Shown here: positions 1 through 7,717 of the stretch, in pieces | How positions within the stretch are numbered: position 1 is the stretch's first letter | How the letters are laid out: each line of letters begins with the position of its first letter | Origin: Ignavibacteriota bacterium | GTDB lineage: Bacteria; Bacteroidota; Ignavibacteria; Ignavibacteriales; Melioribacteraceae | Assembly (NCBI GenBank): GCA_002698995.1 | Contig: PAAX01000017.1 | Span: 1-32,141 of the forward strand | Reading direction: 5' to 3' | Length of the DNA stretch: 32,141 bases | Made by a program: the position numbers and the translations under genes | The notes under the pieces: generated by a model | Databases searched by the model: none | What the model saw: the letters and a program-made list of their open reading frames with translations, nothing else | Told to the model about the DNA's origin: nothing

Positions 1-95
1 AGTTTAACCCAAGGATAGATCAAATCTGGGCAGTCCATTTGCCATGGTCAGTTTCATCCGGCGAAGGTGGGTCAGTTTACCCGGCTTATCCAGTC
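1..95. mobile_element. Probable IS21-family element end (partial, left window edge)
   Basis: The motif GGTCAGTTT occurs twice as a direct repeat at 46-54 and 70-78, separated by CCGG-containing sequence. Repeated GGTCAGTTT-like blocks with CCGG are what I recall at the ends of IS21-family elements in Bacteroidota (recalled knowledge, not searched). No transposase is inside the window, so only the edge of an element would be present. The stop codon of the neighbouring minus-strand gene lies inside the second repeat copy. It could instead be ordinary intergenic repeat DNA. Confidence 0.38.
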
Positions 96-1133
96 ATACA
101 CGCTATCGTCTTTCCCGTTCGACCCAATGCCTATTCCTATGACCGTATTAATAGAGGGATTTAGGTACCGAGCAACTATGCATCTTAACTCTAATTCATC
201 TTCCTTTAAGTCCCAATTTTTTTGAGTTAGAGACATCAAAACGTACATATGTTTGGCATCTTTCTGTGGAAGTAACATTCTTCCTTTTGACTTCCTATTG
301 ATAGCATCGTCAAGAGCTAAACCTAACTCGGCTCTATGTACTCTATCTTCTTGGTTTATTATCCGTATTGCATTTTCTAAATCTTGAAGTTCTTGACTGT
401 CTGTTTCGTCTTTAATATGATACGTATGTAATTGCGTTATCATATAATCCCAGATAAAACTTGGTACAATACGTTTTTTCCAATCGCCATAACCTTCGGA
501 CTCAATATAACTTTCCCACAATCCACCATCACTAGCTATTGTGTCAACTGGAAAGTCAAATTCAAGACCAGTTTGAATATAAAGCGCAAAAAAATCGGTT
601 TCTTCTGGAAGCAACAGATGGTTTGACACAAGAAAGTTTTCTTTTGCTATTAAATATCTTGTGAAATCAGTTATAGTATCAAGTTCACTAATAATTGTTG
701 CAGTCGATTTTTCATCGAATACGTGAACAAAGCCTCTTTTATTCATTCCCATTGGTAATGGAAAATCATAATCACTTCCAAATGCGATTGCGATTCTATA
801 AATAGTCCGTTTTTTTCTATCTGGTAGAGTAATTTTTGTAACACGGTTTTTTAATTTTACTTGGTCAACATTTTTTAAAAATCTTTCTGCTCCATAAAGT
901 TGTTTAATTGAGTCTTCCACAGCCTTTTTGACCCATCTTGTATATTGAATTGTCTTGTCTTTGTGATTTGAGACTTTGATGTCATTTACAGAAATTAAAA
1001 TGATTGTTTTACCACAAACAACAAGTACATCACATAATTCCTTGTCTTTTTTGCCCAAAGGATTTGGGAAGCTCCAAAATGGTAAAAAAGATTTCTTACA
1101 TAAATTGGCTACATATTTTTCTGATGGTGTCAT
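72..1133 (-). CDS. Hypothetical protein, possibly nuclease-like, with an IS-derived C-terminus
   Basis: A 353-residue soluble protein with no signal peptide or membrane segment. Near the N-terminus E32-L-C-D35 is followed by a hydrophobic strand (VLVVCGKTIILIS) and then N50-D-I-K53. This order of acidic residue, beta strand and lysine recalls the core of PD-(D/E)XK nuclease-like folds, but the match is weak and I do not assign an activity. The rest is mixed alpha/beta without a motif I recognise. The last codons (DWISRVN, stop at 72-74) overlap the GGTCAGTTT repeat of the putative IS21-like end, so the native C-terminus has probably been replaced. It lies 25 bp downstream of the AbiE pair on the same strand and may be transcribed with it. 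Confidence 0.6.
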   Translation of the reverse strand: MTPSEKYVANLCKKSFLPFWSFPNPLGKKDKELCDVLVVCGKTIILISVNDIKVSNHKDKTIQYTRWVKKAVEDSIKQLYGAERFLKNVDQVKLKNRVTKITLPDRKKRTIYRIAIAFGSDYDFPLPMGMNKRGFVHVFDEKSTATIISELDTITDFTRYLIAKENFLVSNHLLLPEETDFFALYIQTGLEFDFPVDTIASDGGLWESYIESEGYGDWKKRIVPSFIWDYMITQLHTYHIKDETDSQELQDLENAIRIINQEDRVHRAELGLALDDAINRKSKGRMLLPQKDAKHMYVLMSLTQKNWDLKEDELELRCIVARYLNPSINTVIGIGIGSNGKDDSVYDWISRVN

Positions 1134-1158
1134 TAAATCTTAATTAATTCATTTTATC

Positions 1159-2263
1159 TCATAATAGCTCCACAGCCTTAAACCAATAATAAAATATAGA
1201 TTTATCTGGTTGTCGTTTCATTTTGTTTAGGAACGTCCAATCTGCTTTTTCAATAGGGAGCTTGCTTAGGTCTTGTCCTTCGTAATATTCGATTTCTATT
1301 ATCTCATCTTGTAACAATATAGCATTCAAATAAGCTACTCTGGCGGAAGCAGCGAGTGCTTCTTCTATTCTGAAATTTCCTGTCATTAAAAATGCACTAC
1401 CGAAACTGCGTATGCCCAAATTCAAATCGGCAAACTTCGTTTTTGTTTTATCAGTTAAGTTTCGTTCCCGTCTTGCGAGAATCGCACAGGTATTTATGGC
1501 ATCCCAAAGCACATCTGTTTCTGTTAGATTTCTTTTATTGAAATTTTTGTCAGAACTGCGATAGGATAGTTCCGCTTTCGCGAAAGCGGAAAAGCTTGCC
1601 TTAACAATTGTCATATCTGTAATATTCTCAAACAACTTGCCTAAATCGAATAATTGCTTACAAATTTCCATTGTAAATAACCCGTCGCCCTTGTAATATG
1701 GAATACCAACTGTTTCTGGCGCAAATGCAGTAAGCTTGTCGCCACAGATTGCGTTTATGGAAGGTGTGGTAACTGAAGTTATAGGTTCAGCAATCGATAT
1801 CCAAGAAATGTCAACTGCGGATTCTATAAGCTCTGGATAGTGTGCGCTGTCAAAAAGAATATCCAGAAGAATCGTTCCTGGAACGTTCGGGTTATAAACC
1901 GAATCAAATTCAAAAGTGTAATGTGCCTTTGGAACGCCTTCTTTGTAACTTCGACGCTCGTTTAAAGTGTGGCTTTTAAAATGTGAATTGGCAACAACTG
2001 CATCAAGAATCGTTTCCAATGGTTCACGCTTTACACTCGAAATAATATCGATATCTATTGAAAACCGATTGCCCTCTTTTAAGTAAAAGTACAAGGGATG
2101 TTCCGCCTTTAAAGACAAAATCGAGTCCTGCTAACTTTAGATGTTCTAACAAGGAAAGCGCGTGAACCATTTTTTCCAGAATGGTCACGTTAATATTTCT
2201 ATGCTCTTTTTTTGTTTTGAAAGAATCTAGCCATTCTTTTGTAAAACTTGTATTTTCAATCAT
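1159..2263 (-). pseudogene. AbiEii-type nucleotidyltransferase toxin, frameshifted
   Basis: Two overlapping frames together encode one AbiEii/AbiGii-type nucleotidyltransferase, the toxin of type IV toxin-antitoxin/abortive-infection systems. The first frame (from 2263) ends in the motif FVFKGGTSLVLLLK. The second continues with EGNRFSIDIDII and later DKLTAFAPETVG. GG(T/S)SL followed by RxSxDID is the catalytic signature of the family, so both halves of the active site are present. The total length of 1105 nt is one base more than 368 codons. Removing one A from the AAAA run at 2077-2080 (read on the minus strand) joins the frames into a 367-residue protein. Either the toxin is inactivated or this is a sequencing indel; programmed +1 shifting is less likely. 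The gene overlaps the end of the AbiEi-like gene by 8 bp. Confidence 0.82.
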
Positions 2264-3023
2264 TGATTATATCCTCTAAAATATATGGTAAGTGGTTATT
2301 CATAAATTGCTTTATTTCTTGCTCTTTTTTGCGCCTTTTCGCATAACTAAAGAGTTTTGTGAAATTAATACTGTATCGTTCTAGAATCTTTTCGTATATA
2401 TTGACAAGTTCTGAACCTTGGTAAAAATGAAATAGGTTTTCATCTGCAAACAAGTCCACCATTATCTTTTCAAGTGTAGCAACAGGAACTGTGTTTTTTT
2501 TGTCTCTCAGTTTACTTATTGGTGCTCTTGTAACAAGACGTTTTATGACTACCGGAACAGTACTTTCAGAAATATAAAACTCAATTTCCTTTTCATCTGG
2601 ATTCAGGAAAAAATCCATACGCAAAGAATCATTGAGATAATAATAAAGTGATTCGGTAAATTCTTTTTCCACTTCCACAATAATCATTTGATTGGATGTC
2701 TGGTGCTGCGTAAATTCATTGAGCCATTGGTTTTCCCATACACAATATATGATATCCTCATATCTGTCATTTGTTTTTCGGATTATTTTGAGGATGCTTT
2801 CTGTTAGATTGGGCTTGTATTTTGGTTTATATGAAATCACATAAAGCCCACGCCCAATAGTCTTAATAATGTCCTTTTTCTTCAGGTCATATATTCGCCA
2901 ACTAAAGGTGCTTTCCTTCAAGTCTGGCTCGAAGTCTGAATAGAATTGAAATAGCTCGTCCCTATCAAACGAACTACGTCCTTTAAATGCTTCTATAAGT
3001 CTATTTTCTATAACTTTTGGCAT
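2256..3023 (-). CDS. AbiEi-like antitoxin/transcriptional regulator
   Basis: A 255-residue protein starting MPKVIENRL at 3023. A longer in-frame start at 3092 is possible, but it would put the promoter and operator repeats inside the gene, so I prefer 3023. The N-terminal ~60 residues look like a winged helix (DRDELFQFY, WRIYDLKKKDII, GRGLYVIS), as in AbiEi-type antitoxins that bind DNA and repress their own promoter. The C-terminal part resembles the domain common in AbiEi-like partners and includes VATLEKIMVDLFAD, typical of proteins encoded beside AbiEii toxins. It ends in a Lys/Arg-rich helix (YAKRRKKEQEIKQF). The overlap with the toxin gene supports translational coupling and a type IV toxin-antitoxin role. 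The antitoxin frame is intact while the toxin frame is broken. Confidence 0.72.
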   Translation of the reverse strand: MPKVIENRLIEAFKGRSSFDRDELFQFYSDFEPDLKESTFSWRIYDLKKKDIIKTIGRGLYVISYKPKYKPNLTESILKIIRKTNDRYEDIIYCVWENQWLNEFTQHQTSNQMIIVEVEKEFTESLYYYLNDSLRMDFFLNPDEKEIEFYISESTVPVVIKRLVTRAPISKLRDKKNTVPVATLEKIMVDLFADENLFHFYQGSELVNIYEKILERYSINFTKLFSYAKRRKKEQEIKQFMNNHLPYILEDIIND

Positions 3024-3045
3024 AATTGTCGTATCAAAACTTTGC

Positions 3046-3120
3046 CAAATATACAAAAAAGTGGTAAATATTTGAAATCTAATTATTGCCACTATATCTA
3101 CAAAGTGGTAAATATTTGAA
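3046..3120 (-). promoter_or_regulatory. Promoter and direct-repeat operator of the AbiE pair
   Basis: On the minus strand TATATTTG (3046-3053) matches the Bacteroidota -7 element TAnnTTTG and lies 23 nt upstream of the ATG at 3023. A 19-bp direct repeat (AAAGTGGTAAATATTTGAA read on the plus strand) is present at 3058-3076 and 3102-3120, with starts 44 bp apart. Each copy contains the palindrome AAATATTT. The inner copy lies where the -33 region should be, so binding there would block transcription. Autorepression by the AbiEi-like protein is inference from the known family behaviour. Confidence 0.55.
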
Positions 3121-3361
3121 TTGAGTAGTATCTAGGAAACCTTACAATATGAGTAGTTACTGGTAGGATTGACATTATAGAAATCGTAAGCTTTTAGAGT
3201 TCTGTCAAAGATTTTTCTAAATAAACTCTTTTTCTAAAATGTAGTTTTATGGGAAATGCAGGGGAATTTACTGAGTGGGTTTAAATTGTTGATTTAACTT
3301 ATTTGAAGAAGTTTTTCTAATTGGTCAATCTTTTCATTTACTTTTACGAGTAACTACTATC
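3121..3361. other. Intergenic stretch, nothing recognised
   Basis: AT-rich sequence between the AbiE operator and the stop of the thioesterase gene. Only very short open frames are seen (for example a 15-20 residue coiled-coil-like fragment on the minus strand near 3300-3350), too little to call a gene. Confidence 0.4.
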
Positions 3362-3787
3362 TTATTTATCTATTCGTATAAAATTATAGACGCCTTTTCC
3401 TTCTGCTATTAACTCATCGTTTTGGAAGGCTTTCATTTTTGTTACAAGTATTCTATTACCTAATCTAACGATTTTACCTTCCACAATTATGGGTAGTGCT
3501 TCTGCTCCTTTTAGATAATCTATTCTTAAATCAATAGTTGCTAGTTTATCTTCAAAAGATGTAAAATGAGTGCCGCCTGCCATTCCCCCTACAGAGTCCA
3601 TTATTGTGGCAATAATACCACCGTGCCATCTGTTTTTTCTAATATCTCCTACGACTTCATCCCTAAAAGGAACACTTACTTTTACAAAACCTTTTTCAAG
3701 AATCAATAATTTTAATCCTAAAAATTTGTGGATTGGGATACCATCTTCAATTGTCTTTTTTAAAAAATTTATGTTTTTTTCAATCAT
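3362..3787 (-). CDS. PaaI-family hotdog thioesterase
   Basis: A 141-residue protein, the usual length for a single hotdog-fold acyl-CoA thioesterase. The core motif W54-H55-G-G57-I-I-A-T-I-M-D63-S matches the HGG...(A)xxD signature of PaaI/YbgC-type enzymes, where the Gly-rich turn and the Asp on the central helix shape the thioester site. The central part (LATIDLRIDYLKGA) and the late strand (EGKIVRLGNRILVTKMKAF) follow the family pattern. It would hydrolyse acyl- or aryl-CoA esters in the cytoplasm; the actual substrate is unknown. It is monocistronic here. PaaI-type enzymes often accompany aromatic degradation, which fits the catabolic genes to its right, but no physical operon links them. 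Confidence 0.85.
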   Translation of the reverse strand: MIEKNINFLKKTIEDGIPIHKFLGLKLLILEKGFVKVSVPFRDEVVGDIRKNRWHGGIIATIMDSVGGMAGGTHFTSFEDKLATIDLRIDYLKGAEALPIIVEGKIVRLGNRILVTKMKAFQNDELIAEGKGVYNFIRIDK

Positions 3788-4056
3788 TTATTTTGTCATT
3801 ATATTTAAGTTTTTCTAATATGGCGATTTTTTAAATCACTTATTTTGGTTACATATCAATTCTTTTAGTCAACTTATTAGTGGATGAAACCCTCTTTTCC
3901 AGTCGATACAAAAACGATCCCCTATTCCAAATTGAAACGCTACGTCTTTTGCTTGTGCAGCCCTAAATTGTTACTTGTTTTTTCATCTGTAATGTTTTTA
4001 CGCAGGTTATAGAAAATTAAATAAACCAATTAACAATAATATGACCAGAACTCTTA

Positions 4057-4431
4057 CTACACACGAATTGAATTATCTTTTTCAGACGTATCTCCAAAGA
4101 TTTCCTTTCTATGATTGATACCCCAATTTTGCAATTCTAAAATAACTTTTTTCAGCGTTTTGGAATGTTCTGTAGGGGTATATTGTGTTCGGACAGGGAA
4201 GCCATTTAAAACAGTTCTAATAATCAACTGATTTTCTTCCATATCTTTCAATTCCTTTGACAAAACTTTGGTACTTAACTTTGGAATACTCCGTTCTATC
4301 TCTCTAAAGTGCTTGTTTCCTTCCCAAATCGAAATTAGAATTAAAAGTTTCCATTTCCCACCTATTATATCTAAAGTGTCCCTTACCGGTAACAAAGCGG
4401 ACATACACTCTTTGTGTTCTTTTTTTTTCAT
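4057..4431 (-). CDS. HxlR-family (DUF24) transcriptional regulator
   Basis: A 124-residue winged-helix protein starting MKKKEHKEC at 4431. A longer frame to 4491 would run through the operator array, so the shorter start is chosen. Family signatures are IIGGKWKLLIL, HFREIERSIPKLSTKVLSKELKDMEENQLI (recognition region) and YTPTEHSKTLKKVILELQNWG. C9 is the only cysteine and sits just before the helix that packs on the wing. In DUF24/HxlR proteins such as YodB and HypR, an N-terminal cysteine in this place senses quinones, diamide or hypochlorite. The gene is divergent from a DoxX gene and shares an intergenic region holding six alternating half-sites, so it probably represses itself and DoxX. 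The activating signal is inferred, not seen. Confidence 0.88.
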   Translation of the reverse strand: MKKKEHKECMSALLPVRDTLDIIGGKWKLLILISIWEGNKHFREIERSIPKLSTKVLSKELKDMEENQLIIRTVLNGFPVRTQYTPTEHSKTLKKVILELQNWGINHRKEIFGDTSEKDNSIRV

Positions 4432-4448
4432 CTCATTTAATTTAATGA

Positions 4449-4497
4449 TTACCTTAAGGTAACTGGTTACTAAAAGGTAACTGATTACCAACGGTAA
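4449..4497. promoter_or_regulatory. Array of alternating GGTAA/TTACC half-sites (HxlR operator)
   Basis: Half-sites alternate in orientation at near 9-bp steps: TTACC 4449, GGTAA 4458, TTACT 4467, GGTAA 4476, TTACC 4485, GGTAA 4493. The best palindrome is GGTAACTGATTACC at 4476-4489; a copy with one changed arm base is at 4458-4471, exactly 18 bp away. The array lies between the regulator start (4431) and the DoxX promoter. A further perfect TTACCGGTAA lies inside the regulator gene at 4383-4392. The regular spacing suggests several dimers binding side by side. Confidence 0.7.
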
Positions 4498-4508
4498 TCA
4501 AAAATAGT

Positions 4509-4516
4509 TAAATTTG
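4509..4516 (+). promoter_or_regulatory. Promoter -7 element for the DoxX gene
   Basis: TAAATTTG matches TAnnTTTG exactly. It lies 12 bp after the half-site array and 29 bp before the DoxX ATG at 4546. Repressor bound to the array would cover the -33 region. Confidence 0.5.
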
Positions 4517-4545
4517 ATGTACTATTAACCAAAAACCATCTAAAA

Positions 4546-4947
4546 ATGAAAAACAAGATTCTTACAGTATTATGTATCCTATTCGGGTTAATGATGATTA
4601 ATTCAGGGTTAAATAAATTCTTCAACTATATGCCTATGCCTGAAATGTCTGAAGAAATGATGCAAATTATAGGAGCATTTATGACAATAAAATGGATTTT
4701 TCCGCTTGTGGCAATTATTGAAATCATTGGAGGTGCTTTAATAGCGATCCCGAAAACAAGAGCACTGGGAGCCTTAGTTCTTCTTCCTGTTATGGTTGGG
4801 ATAATTGTCCATCATTTAGTACACGACCTAGCTGGTATTGGAATCGCATTAATATTATTCGCAATTAATATTTGGGTTATTGTTGCCAACTGGAATAAAT
4901 ATCAACCAATCATAAAAAGTGAAAAAAAGGAAAGCCTAAACAAATAA
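4546..4947 (+). CDS. DoxX-family membrane protein
   Basis: A 133-residue inner-membrane protein with four predicted helices: about residues 3-25, 48-68 (IKWIFPLVAIIEIIGGALIA), 74-93 and 98-118. The phrase MMINSGLNKFFNY in helix 1 and the glycine-rich helix 2 are typical of DoxX/DoxD-like proteins. Family members are linked to thiol, quinone or disulphide redox chemistry, often with HxlR or MarR regulators, and the molecular reaction is mostly unproven. It is divergent from the HxlR gene and shares its operator, so induction by electrophiles is the likely use. The tail is short and lysine-rich. A second, unrelated-looking DoxX is at 13439. Confidence 0.85.
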   Translation: MKNKILTVLCILFGLMMINSGLNKFFNYMPMPEMSEEMMQIIGAFMTIKWIFPLVAIIEIIGGALIAIPKTRALGALVLLPVMVGIIVHHLVHDLAGIGIALILFAINIWVIVANWNKYQPIIKSEKKESLNK

Positions 4948-4951
4948 ATAT

Positions 4952-5204
4952 GTGAACATAAAAGTGGAGACACCCAAGAGAAAAAACCAAAAGGACTAGA
5001 AACCACAATTCTATCCCCTCAAAAAATATAGAAAAAGGATCGAAACGTTGTTTTCCCAACTTTGTGGCCAGTTTTATGATAGGGCGCAATTACGCCAAAA
5101 CTTTTCAAGGGTTTAAAACGAGGGTTTTGGTCAAGATCACAACCCTTACAACCATACGATATTTGAACAAATCTATTTTCAAAGAAACATATATTTGTGT
5201 CTGA
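4952..5204 (+). pseudogene. IS982-family transposase C-terminal relic
   Basis: No intact frame exists here, but two frames together read as the C-terminus of an IS982-type transposase. The first gives KVETPKRKNQKD, an in-frame TAG, then KPQFYPLKKYRKRIETLFSQL. After a shift near 5072 the second gives FMIGRNYAKTFQGFKTRV, then LVKITTLTTIRYLNKSIFK and a stop at 5202. The block RKRIETLFSQLC...RNYAK is the well-known IS982 C-terminal motif around the last catalytic glutamate. There is at least one in-frame stop and one frameshift, and the N-terminal two thirds are absent, so this is a decayed fragment. No element ends were recognised. Confidence 0.75.
5190..5197 (+). promoter_or_regulatory. Possible promoter for the LLM oxidoreductase run
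   Basis: TATATTTG matches TAnnTTTG, 111 bp upstream of the ATG at 5309. A TTTG lies 24 bp further upstream (5162-5165), somewhat farther than the usual -33 spacing. The site is inside the transposase relic. Weak call based on motif match only. Confidence 0.3.
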
Positions 5205-5308
5205 ATAAGAGGTACGGTAACCTGTCTAAACTGTCAGATGATGAAATAGTTAATAATCACAAATGTTATGGAACCAATTAACGTATATTATATTGATTAA
5301 ATAATAAG

Positions 5309-6319
5309 ATGGGGGAAATCAAATTAAGCATACTCGATCAATCGGTCATTAAGCCTGATGGCAACGCCAAAGAAGCCATCAATGAAACAGTTGCAACGGT
5401 TAAACTGGCCGAAAATTTAGGCTATAGCCGCTTTTGGGTATCTGAACACCATAACTCTGCACTCATTGCCGGTTCTACACCCGAAGTGCTGATGGTGAAG
5501 CTGGCCGGTGAAACCAGCTCCATCCGTATTGGATCAGGAGGCATTATGCTGCCTAACCACAGTGCTTTGAAGGTTGTTGAAAATTTCAGAATGCTCGAAG
5601 TTCTTTTCCCTAATCGCATTGATTTAGGCATTGGACGGGCTCCGGGCACCGATAGGGTTACCTCTTCAATTCTTAACCCTTCCAATGATTTTAGCGAAGC
5701 AAGTTATTTGCAACAGTTGGAATATATGCAGCATTTTTTTCGTGATACCGCAGCCACAAGACAAGGTTCCTTACTTGCAACGCCACAATCAACAACAATC
5801 CCGTCACAATGGATATTGAGTTCAAGCGGGGGAAGCAGTTTAATTGCCGCTAAATTTGGGATGGGTCTAAGCATTGCCAAATTTATAAACGGTTTTGTCA
5901 GTCCCGAAGTGGCAGAAACATACCGGAAAAACTTTAAACCATCAATCGAAAATACTGAACCTCAGGTAATGGTCGCCATTCAGATGGTTTGTGCCGAAAC
6001 CGAAGAAAAAGCAAACGAAATGCGGAAGTTTATTGATTTTGTTTTTTTGCAATTTGAAAAGGGCAATTTCAATAATTTTAAAGATGCAAACCATATCAAG
6101 AATTATCGTTTCTCCTCCCTGGAGCAACAAATAATAGACAGAAACAAAGGGCGCATCATTTCGGGAACGACCGATGATGTGAAAGAACAGCTCATTAAAT
6201 TATCAAACGATTTTGGAACCGATGAAATTATGGTTACCTCCATGTCTGTTGATTATGGAGCGCGCAGGAAATCATTTGAATTATTGGCAAACGCATTTGA
6301 GTTAAAGCCTGCTATATAA
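5309..6319 (+). CDS. LLM-class flavin-dependent oxidoreductase
   Basis: A 336-residue bacterial-luciferase-like (beta/alpha)8 protein, full length for the YhbW/alkanal-monooxygenase-like branch. Diagnostic stretches are LSILDQSVI at the first strand, LGYSRFWVSEHHN (residues ~38-50), IRIGSGGIMLPNHS (~70-85) and RIDLGIGRAPGTD (~103-115). These form the FMN-binding barrel, and the GRAPGTD loop is strongly conserved in this subgroup. It would use reduced FMN and oxygen to oxidise, or a flavin to reduce, a small organic substrate in the cytoplasm; the substrate cannot be read from sequence. It is the first gene of a co-directional run, 42 bp before an aldo/keto reductase, which fits a redox-detoxification or catabolic operon. 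Confidence 0.9.
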   Translation: MGEIKLSILDQSVIKPDGNAKEAINETVATVKLAENLGYSRFWVSEHHNSALIAGSTPEVLMVKLAGETSSIRIGSGGIMLPNHSALKVVENFRMLEVLFPNRIDLGIGRAPGTDRVTSSILNPSNDFSEASYLQQLEYMQHFFRDTAATRQGSLLATPQSTTIPSQWILSSSGGSSLIAAKFGMGLSIAKFINGFVSPEVAETYRKNFKPSIENTEPQVMVAIQMVCAETEEKANEMRKFIDFVFLQFEKGNFNNFKDANHIKNYRFSSLEQQIIDRNKGRIISGTTDDVKEQLIKLSNDFGTDEIMVTSMSVDYGARRKSFELLANAFELKPAI

Positions 6320-6361
6320 ATCTACTCATTTTAAACAATTAACACTAAAAAACAAAAAAAC

Positions 6362-7396
6362 ATGAAGTACAGACAATTAGGAAAATCAGGTTTGATGGTA
6401 TCGGAACTTTGCTTGGGAGCCATGAGTTTTGGCGGCGAGGGCTACTGGAAAGTAGTCGGTAATCTGGATTACCCAGCCAGCAAAAAAATTGTGGATATGG
6501 CTCTTGATGCCGGCATTAACTTTTTCGACACGGCAGATGTATATTCCCACGGTCAATCTGAAGAAATTCTGGGCAAGGCACTAAAAGAGAAACGCAACGA
6601 AGTAGTGCTTGCCACCAAAGTAAGGGGACGGATGAGCAAGGACATCAACGATGTGGGCCTGTCTCGCAAACACATTATTGAGAGCTGTAATAATAGCCTG
6701 AAGAGATTAGGCACAGACTACATCGACCTTTATGTGATGCACAGTTTTGATCCTATTACCCCGCTTGAGGAAACTTTGGGCGCTCTATCGGATTTGGTGC
6801 ACCAGGGAAAAGTGAGGTACATTGGCGCCAGTAATTTCACGGCATGGCAGTTAATGAAAGCTTTGGCAGTATCGAAAGAAAATCATTTTGAAAAATTTGT
6901 ATCACTTCAAGCTATCTATTCGTTGATTTCCAGGGATGTGGAATATGAATTGACTCCGCTGCTCGAAGATCAAGGTTTGGGATTGACTCCATGGTCGCCG
7001 CTGGGAGGTGGTTTCCTAACAGGAAAATATAGGAAAGACAAACCCATGCCCGAAGATTCCAGAAGAACCAAAGAAGAAGAACAAAATTTTATCCCGATAG
7101 ATATGGAAAAAGGTTATGTTATTGTAGATGCCCTGGAAGAAATTGCCAACAATCACAACGCGAGCATTGCGCAGGCAGCATTAAATTACCTGCTCAGAAA
7201 ACCTGTGGTTTCCTCTGTCCTGGTAGGTGCCACCAAACCCCACCAACTGGAAGATAACCTTAAAGCAACCGAATGGGAAATGAGTGCCAAGGAAGTAAGC
7301 CAACTGGATGAATTAAGTAAATTAGACCCAATTTATCCACATTGGATGTTGCAATTCACTTATATGGACAGAACCAGTACGGAAAATTTCTTTTAA
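6362..7396 (+). CDS. Aldo/keto reductase
   Basis: A 344-residue NADPH-dependent AKR of TIM-barrel fold. The catalytic tetrad is visible: D56, Y61, K86 and H127, in FFDTADVYSHG, VLATKV and LYVMHSFD. The C-terminal cofactor loop VVSSVLVGATKPHQLEDNL is typical of AKR families that bind NADP through its phosphate. The N-terminus MKYRQLGKSGLMVSELCLGAMSFG is the standard family start. It reduces aldehydes, ketones or quinone-derived carbonyls; the subgroup with GxxSNF (GASNFTAWQL) is often found in xenobiotic-responsive clusters. It lies 42 bp after the LLM gene, so co-transcription is likely. Confidence 0.92.
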   Translation: MKYRQLGKSGLMVSELCLGAMSFGGEGYWKVVGNLDYPASKKIVDMALDAGINFFDTADVYSHGQSEEILGKALKEKRNEVVLATKVRGRMSKDINDVGLSRKHIIESCNNSLKRLGTDYIDLYVMHSFDPITPLEETLGALSDLVHQGKVRYIGASNFTAWQLMKALAVSKENHFEKFVSLQAIYSLISRDVEYELTPLLEDQGLGLTPWSPLGGGFLTGKYRKDKPMPEDSRRTKEEEQNFIPIDMEKGYVIVDALEEIANNHNASIAQAALNYLLRKPVVSSVLVGATKPHQLEDNLKATEWEMSAKEVSQLDELSKLDPIYPHWMLQFTYMDRTSTENFF

Positions 7397-7476
7397 TTGT
7401 AATTGTTTGGCTAACCGAATCCCCCCGAGTCCTTGCCTTGGGGTATTCATTAATTGAAACAAATCACTGGCGTAAA

Positions 7477-7707
7477 ATGAATAACAGGAATATTCAAGAT
7501 GAATTTCAAAATTTAAAACCTTATGACATGAGCTTGTACTTGGATTCATCTGTTTTAGGCAAGCAACAGAATTACATAGATGTACAATATTATTTTGATA
7601 AAATCTTCAGCGGTTTTAAACCTGCTGCAATGAACGAAAACAATTTAAAAACGATGCTCGACCCGCTAATTAGCTGGGGAACCGCACTGAAAGCGATAAG
7701 AAAATAA
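7477..7707 (+). CDS. Small hypothetical protein
   Basis: A 76-residue frame starting MNNRNIQDEF at 7477. The frame can be extended upstream into the aldo/keto reductase gene, but the start at 7477 lies after that gene's stop and is more reasonable. It has no signal peptide, membrane helix or recognised motif; aromatic residues are frequent (YDMSLYLDSSV, YYFDKIFSGF). It ends 10 bp before the DODA-type dioxygenase and keeps the operon strand. It could be a genuine small protein or a remnant of a larger decayed gene; I cannot assign a role. Confidence 0.45.
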   Translation: MNNRNIQDEFQNLKPYDMSLYLDSSVLGKQQNYIDVQYYFDKIFSGFKPAAMNENNLKTMLDPLISWGTALKAIRK

Positions 7708-7717
7708 GCGAAACAGA

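Noticed and set aside
3879-3985. Minus-strand fragment reading FRAAQAKDVAFQFGIGD and further residues to a stop
   Set aside because: An open stretch of about 35 codons without a start or a family I recognise; may be a gene relic but cannot be supported.
7342-7476. Upstream extension of the small 76-residue frame into the aldo/keto reductase gene
   Set aside because: It overlaps the strongly supported reductase C-terminus in another frame; the ATG at 7477 is after that stop.
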